Source of the DNA: DATCRE01 sp964235605
GTDB lineage: Bacteria; Bacteroidota; Bacteroidia; Cytophagales; Cyclobacteriaceae
Assembly: GCA_964235605.1 (NCBI GenBank)
Contig: CAXSCR010000095.1
Location: 1-9,868 of the forward strand
Length of the DNA: 9,868 bases
Direction of reading: 5' to 3'
This document shows, in pieces, positions 7,260 through 9,868 of the stretch. Below the pieces are notes generated by a model. That model was not told the origin of the DNA and searched no databases. It worked only from the letters and a program-made list of their open reading frames with translations. How positions within the stretch are numbered: the stretch's first letter is position 1; each line of letters starts with the position of its first letter. The translations under genes were made by a program, and so were the position numbers.

Positions 7260-7898
7260 ATGTATTCACCGAGCGAAAAGAATAATGGAAGTGAACACCA
7301 GGAAGGGAGAACTAACATTACTGCAGAAGAGATAAATGATTTGCCTTTAAAATCTTTTGATGGCAAGGTTGTTATGGTTCACGATGTTGAAGGTGCTACC
7401 AAAGCGTTTAATGAAATTGCCAAACATTCAGCGGTAGGTTTTGATACTGAAACCAGACCTAGTTTTCATAAAGGTCAATTTTATAATGTTGCATTACTTC
7501 AAATAGCTTTAGAAGATACCGTATATCTCATACGTCTTAATGATACAGGCATTACAAAAGAAATGATCCGTTTTTTTGAGGATGATAAAATTCTAAAAGC
7601 AGGTGTCGGCGTTCGTGATGATATTCGGGTTTTACAAAAACTAACCCGCTTTAATGCAGAGGGGTTTATAGAACTTACCTCGCTTTCTAAAGAAGCTGGC
7701 CTACAAGTTGAAAGTGTAAAAAAATTAACTGCCCTGTTATTGGGCTTCCGTATTTCTAAGAGTGCACAGACCAGTAATTGGGAGGCTATATCATTAAATG
7801 ATAAGCAAATAAGTTACGCCGCGACTGATGCGTGGGTATGTTTAGAGATATATAAAAAATTAAGTGTTAGTTTAGGATTGATCAAACGAACTCCATAA
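7260..7898 (+). CDS. DEDDy-family 3'-5' exonuclease (RNase D / WRN-exonuclease-like)
   Basis: A 212-aa single-domain nuclease of the DnaQ-like superfamily, which removes nucleotides from nucleic-acid 3' ends with two metal ions. The DEDDy residues are all present: Asp62 and Glu64 in VGFDTETRPSF (Exo I), Asp121 in GVGVRDDIRVLQK (Exo II), and Tyr186 with Asp190 in YAATDAWVCLEIY (Exo III). The ISKSAQTSNWE block before Exo III is typical of WRN/EXD2-like relatives. There is no HRDC domain, unlike true RNase D. An in-frame ATG at 7200 would add 20 residues, mostly Phe, Leu and Tyr encoded by T-rich DNA; I treat this as untranslated leader. A run of nine Ts ends just before the chosen ATG. Divergent from the permease gene, with a short shared promoter region. 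RNA versus DNA substrate is not decidable here. Confidence 0.88.
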   Translation: MYSPSEKNNGSEHQEGRTNITAEEINDLPLKSFDGKVVMVHDVEGATKAFNEIAKHSAVGFDTETRPSFHKGQFYNVALLQIALEDTVYLIRLNDTGITKEMIRFFEDDKILKAGVGVRDDIRVLQKLTRFNAEGFIELTSLSKEAGLQVESVKKLTALLLGFRISKSAQTSNWEAISLNDKQISYAATDAWVCLEIYKKLSVSLGLIKRTP

Positions 7899-7988
7899 CT
7901 ATCTCACGCAAATTCAGCTTGCTCATTATATTAGGATATATTCTAGCATTTGGAGTTTCTAATTTAAGTGTTACTATCAAAACTGCAA

Positions 7989-8019
7989 TTAGTAAGAATC
8001 GTTAAAAGCGCTATTTTTA
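7989..8019 (+). promoter_or_regulatory. Weak candidate promoter for the universal stress protein gene
   Basis: TTAG (7989-7992), a 19-nt spacer and TATTTTTA (8012-8019) each miss the Bacteroidota -33/-7 consensus (TTTG / TAnnTTTG) by one base. Placement about 20 nt upstream of the ATG at 8041 is suitable. The remainder of the 142-nt gap after the exonuclease stop shows no strong terminator hairpin. Confidence 0.3.
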
Positions 8020-8040
8020 CCGTGTCGTTAAATATTCCTT

Positions 8041-8877
8041 ATGGTTAACATTTTAGTACCTACTGACTTTTCTGAACTATCCAAAGTGGCAATTAATTAT
8101 GCCGTTAAAGTAGCTAACAAACTAAATGGAAGCATTACACTACTATATGTAGTTAACATGGTTCAGCCAACCAATGCAAGCATGTGGTTTAAGTTTAAAA
8201 CTTTTGAGAAGGAGTTAGTTAAACAAGCGAAAGCAGATTTTGAAGAACTTATTGCGGAGGCTTCAAAACTTAATAAGACCGCTAAGCCTATCAAATATAA
8301 AATTGTTCGCGGCGCTTCTTTTAATGATACTGTAAAAAAGGCGGCCAAACGATTGCGAACTGGCTTAATAGTAATGAGTGCGCGTGGTGCAAGTGGCTTA
8401 CAACGCGTGTTGATGGGAAGTAACACAGCATCTCTGATCGATGTTAGTCACGTACCTGTTTTAGCTGTACCTGAACTTGGCGAATTTAAAAATTTCAAGA
8501 ATATAGTCTATGCTATTGACCTAAAGCATTTTGATAATGAACTAAAGGCAATGCTTCCTTACGCTAAATTTTTTGACTCAAACGTACACATGTTCCATGT
8601 TACGTCATCCGAGAAAAACATTAAAGCAATTGAAGAAAAGATTTACAACTCTACCGTAGGCAAGATCATGTACAATAAGTTTACAGTGAAGGTAATTGTA
8701 AGCAAGAATCTTGATAAGGCGCTCGAAAATTATGTAAACGAAATCAAAGCTGATCTAGTAACTACCTTTACTCACGATGATAGCTTCTACGACAAACTAT
8801 TCAACCGAAGCATAACGCGTAAAATGACTTTTCAAAGTAACGTGCCGTTGTTGGCGTTTAAGCAGAAAGTAAGCTGA
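8041..8877 (+). CDS. Tandem-domain universal stress protein (UspA family)
   Basis: A 278-aa cytoplasmic protein with two Usp domains (about 1-145 and 151-278), the common two-domain architecture in Bacteroidota. Domain 1 begins with the signature strand NILVPTDFSELSKVAINYA (Asp9) and carries the nucleotide-binding loop SARGASGLQRVLMGSNTA. This matches G-2x-G-9x-G-S except that the first Gly is Ser113; Gly116, Gly126 and Ser127 are kept. Domain 2 starts at NIVYAIDLKHFDNEL and has lost the loop (HDDSFYDKLFNRSITRK replaces it), so only domain 1 is likely to bind ATP. The ATG start coincides with the conserved first strand. There is no partner gene nearby; the downstream side runs straight into the 98-bp repeat array. 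A role in stress or energy-state signalling is known only at family level. Confidence 0.92.
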   Translation: MVNILVPTDFSELSKVAINYAVKVANKLNGSITLLYVVNMVQPTNASMWFKFKTFEKELVKQAKADFEELIAEASKLNKTAKPIKYKIVRGASFNDTVKKAAKRLRTGLIVMSARGASGLQRVLMGSNTASLIDVSHVPVLAVPELGEFKNFKNIVYAIDLKHFDNELKAMLPYAKFFDSNVHMFHVTSSEKNIKAIEEKIYNSTVGKIMYNKFTVKVIVSKNLDKALENYVNEIKADLVTTFTHDDSFYDKLFNRSITRKMTFQSNVPLLAFKQKVS

Positions 8878-8891
8878 AAGCTTAAATAAAA

Positions 8892-9381
8892 GCTGCTAGT
8901 TACTAGCTGCGAGCTACTAGCTTAATAGTGCTGATGGTTAACATTTCTTCTCGTAGCTCGTAGCTCAGAGCTCGAAGCTATTTTAAAAAACTGCTAGTTA
9001 CTGGCTGCGAGCTACTAGCTTGATAGTGCTGATGGTTAATATTTCTTCTCGTAGCTCGAAGCTCAGAGCTCGAAGCTATTTTAAAAAGCTGCTAGTTACT
9101 GGCTGCGAGCTACTAGCTTGATAGTGCTGATGGTTAATATTTCTTCTCGTAGCTCGAAGCTCAGGGCTCGAAGCTATTTTAAAAAGCTGCTAGTTACTGG
9201 CTGCGAGCTGCTAGCTTGATTGCGTTAATGTGAATATCTGCTTCTCGTAGCTCGAGGCTCGTGGCTCGAAGCTATTTTAAAAAGCTTCTAGTTACTAGCT
9301 GCGAGCTGCTAGCTTGATTTCGTTAATGGGAATGATTGCTTCTCGTAGCTCGAGGCTCACAACTCACAGCTGTTTTTTTTC
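8892..9381. repeat. Five tandem 98-bp repeats built from AGCT-core heptamers
   Basis: This fills the roughly 500-bp gap between the usp stop and the DUF486 stop. Units start at 8892, 8990, 9088, 9186 and 9284, each exactly 98 bp with no spacer. Units 2 and 3 differ at 2 positions and units 1 and 2 at 5. Units 4 and 5 diverge mainly in the middle. Each unit has cluster A (heptamers CTAGTTA, CTAGCTG, CGAGCTA, CTAGCTT), a roughly 30-bp middle, cluster B (GTAGCTC, GTAGCTC or GAAGCTC, AGAGCTC, GAAGCTA) and a TATTTTAAAAA joint. A and B are imperfect reverse complements (19 of 26 in unit 1). The length is not a multiple of 3 and stops abound, so it is not coding. Unit 5 ends in a T8 run instead of the joint. 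Confidence 0.97.
9331..9380 (+). terminator. Possible terminator for the usp transcript formed by the last 98-bp unit
   Basis: The last B cluster (CGTAGCTCGAGG), which can pair with the preceding GCGAGCTGCTAG (9301-9312), is followed by eight Ts (9373-9380) in the orientation of usp transcription. This is the only place in the array where the TTTTAAAAA joint is replaced by a pure T-run. Stem pairing is imperfect, so this is tentative. Confidence 0.3.
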
Positions 9382-9749
9382 TATTCTTTGAACATAAAAT
9401 ACACAGCTAGGATTAGGAAGATAAACCCGATCAGGTGGTTTAATCTAAGGGTTTGGTTTTTGAAAAATAGGACGGAGAATATTACAAAAACGGTTAGTGT
9501 AATGACTTCTTGAATTACTTTAAGTTGTACCAGTGAAAAGGGGCCACCATATTCTTTAAAGCCTGTACGATTGGCCGGAACCTGCAACACATATTCAAAT
9601 AAAGCGATACCCCAACTAATCAGAATAATGCTCATCAAACCGAGATTCTGACTCCATTTCATTTCCTTAAACTTAAGGTGCCCGTACCAGGCAAAGGTCA
9701 TGAACGCATTAGAGAGAAAAAGTAAAACGATGGTGATAAATCCTTTCAT
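9381..9749 (-). CDS. DUF486 small membrane protein, DMT-superfamily-like
   Basis: A 122-aa protein with four hydrophobic segments (about 3-20, 37-55, 79-98, 103-120), recognisable as DUF486: SNAFMTFAWYGHLKF near the N-terminus, ISWGIALFEYVLQVPANRTG in the middle, and GGPFSLVQLKVIQEVITL before the third helix. DUF486 proteins resemble half-size members of the drug/metabolite transporter superfamily and would need to dimerise to transport; no substrate is known. An ATG at 9764 would add five residues (MHSIS), but the ATG at 9749 gives the family N-terminus and an 18-nt leader from the predicted promoter, so it is preferred. The stop codon overlaps the last base of the 98-bp array. Convergent with usp. 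Confidence 0.87.
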   Translation of the reverse strand: MKGFITIVLLFLSNAFMTFAWYGHLKFKEMKWSQNLGLMSIILISWGIALFEYVLQVPANRTGFKEYGGPFSLVQLKVIQEVITLTVFVIFSVLFFKNQTLRLNHLIGFIFLILAVYFMFKE

Positions 9750-9773
9750 ACTTATTGAGTGCATTTAAAAAAA

Positions 9774-9805
9774 CAAATTAACATCAACATAGGCTAGCCT
9801 ACAAA
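9774..9805 (-). promoter_or_regulatory. Promoter of the DUF486 gene with a palindromic operator candidate in its spacer
   Basis: On the minus strand, a perfect TTTG -33 box (9802-9805) is followed by a 20-nt spacer and TTAATTTG (9774-9781), one mismatch from the -7 consensus. The spacer contains TAGGCTAGCCTA (9790-9801), a perfect 12-bp palindrome that directly abuts the -33 box. A dimeric repressor bound there would block RNA polymerase. Confidence 0.5.
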
Positions 9806-9808
9806 CAC

Positions 9809-9844
9809 AATTAGCAAATCTGCACATCGGCAAATTTGCTAATT
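9809..9844. repeat. Octamer word repeat with near-perfect hairpin
   Basis: In-phase octamers TTAGCAAA, TCTGCACA, TCGGCAAA, TTTGCTAA have GC at 9814, 9822, 9830 and 9838, exactly 8 apart. The outer arms AATTAGCAAAT (9809-9819) and ATTTGCTAATT (9834-9844) are perfectly complementary. TGC (9821-9823) and GCA (9830-9832) extend the stem past one mismatch, leaving a 6-nt loop. The word type is the same as in the 2421-2464 island. It sits just upstream of the DUF486 promoter; what lies to its right is outside the window. Confidence 0.75.
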
Positions 9845-9868
9845 ATTAAGTGGTCATGAAAGTATAAA

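Noticed and set aside
8163..8426. 87-aa minus-strand reading frame
   Set aside because: Antisense shadow of the first Usp domain.
8892..9381. CRISPR array
   Set aside because: Units are contiguous near-identical 98-mers; there are no unique spacers between short repeats and no cas genes.

Overview
The window looks like a chromosomal stretch of a member of the Bacteroidota, possibly a Cytophagales-like lineage. The sequence is AT-rich and has almost no Shine-Dalgarno sequences. Several starts are preceded by weak matches to the Bacteroidota -33 (TTTG) / -7 (TAnnTTTG) promoter. The gene set (deoxyhypusine-synthase-like protein, ArgRS with a KMKSREG signature, two-domain UspA, DUF486 protein) fits that phylum. 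There is no phage, transposase, CRISPR array, tRNA or rRNA. The genes are housekeeping or stress genes.

Layout. Minus strand, 59-3462: a deoxyhypusine-synthase-like protein, arginyl-tRNA synthetase (argS) and an exported glutathione-peroxidase-type thiol peroxidase are co-directional and may share a transcript. Plus strand, 3611-4258: an exported START/SRPBCC-fold protein is divergent from the first gene. Minus strand, 4282-7108: a cationic-amino-acid-type APC permease is followed 31 nt later by a soluble PAS histidine kinase with no usable ATG start. Plus strand, 7260-8877: a DEDDy 3'-5' exonuclease and a tandem-domain universal stress protein. Minus strand, 9381-9749: a small four-helix DUF486 membrane protein convergent with the usp gene.

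The most unusual content is intergenic. A five-unit, strictly 98-bp tandem array (8892-9381) fills the whole space between the converging usp and DUF486 genes. Each unit is built from 7-bp words with an AGCT core, arranged as two mutually complementary clusters. A simpler 7-bp array, TTAACTA (1-54), follows the peroxidase stop codon. Two islands of degenerate 8-bp words with a GC core (2421-2464 and 9809-9844) both fold into strong hairpins. These fixed-period word repeats lie outside genes, mostly at gene 3' ends, and share features across families, suggesting one class of intergenic element with different word sequences. A perfect 12-bp palindrome inside the predicted promoter spacer of the DUF486 gene is a good operator candidate.

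Protein-level points of interest are a DHS-like enzyme that keeps the catalytic lysine but appears to have Asp where DHS has its catalytic His, and the permease-kinase pairing.
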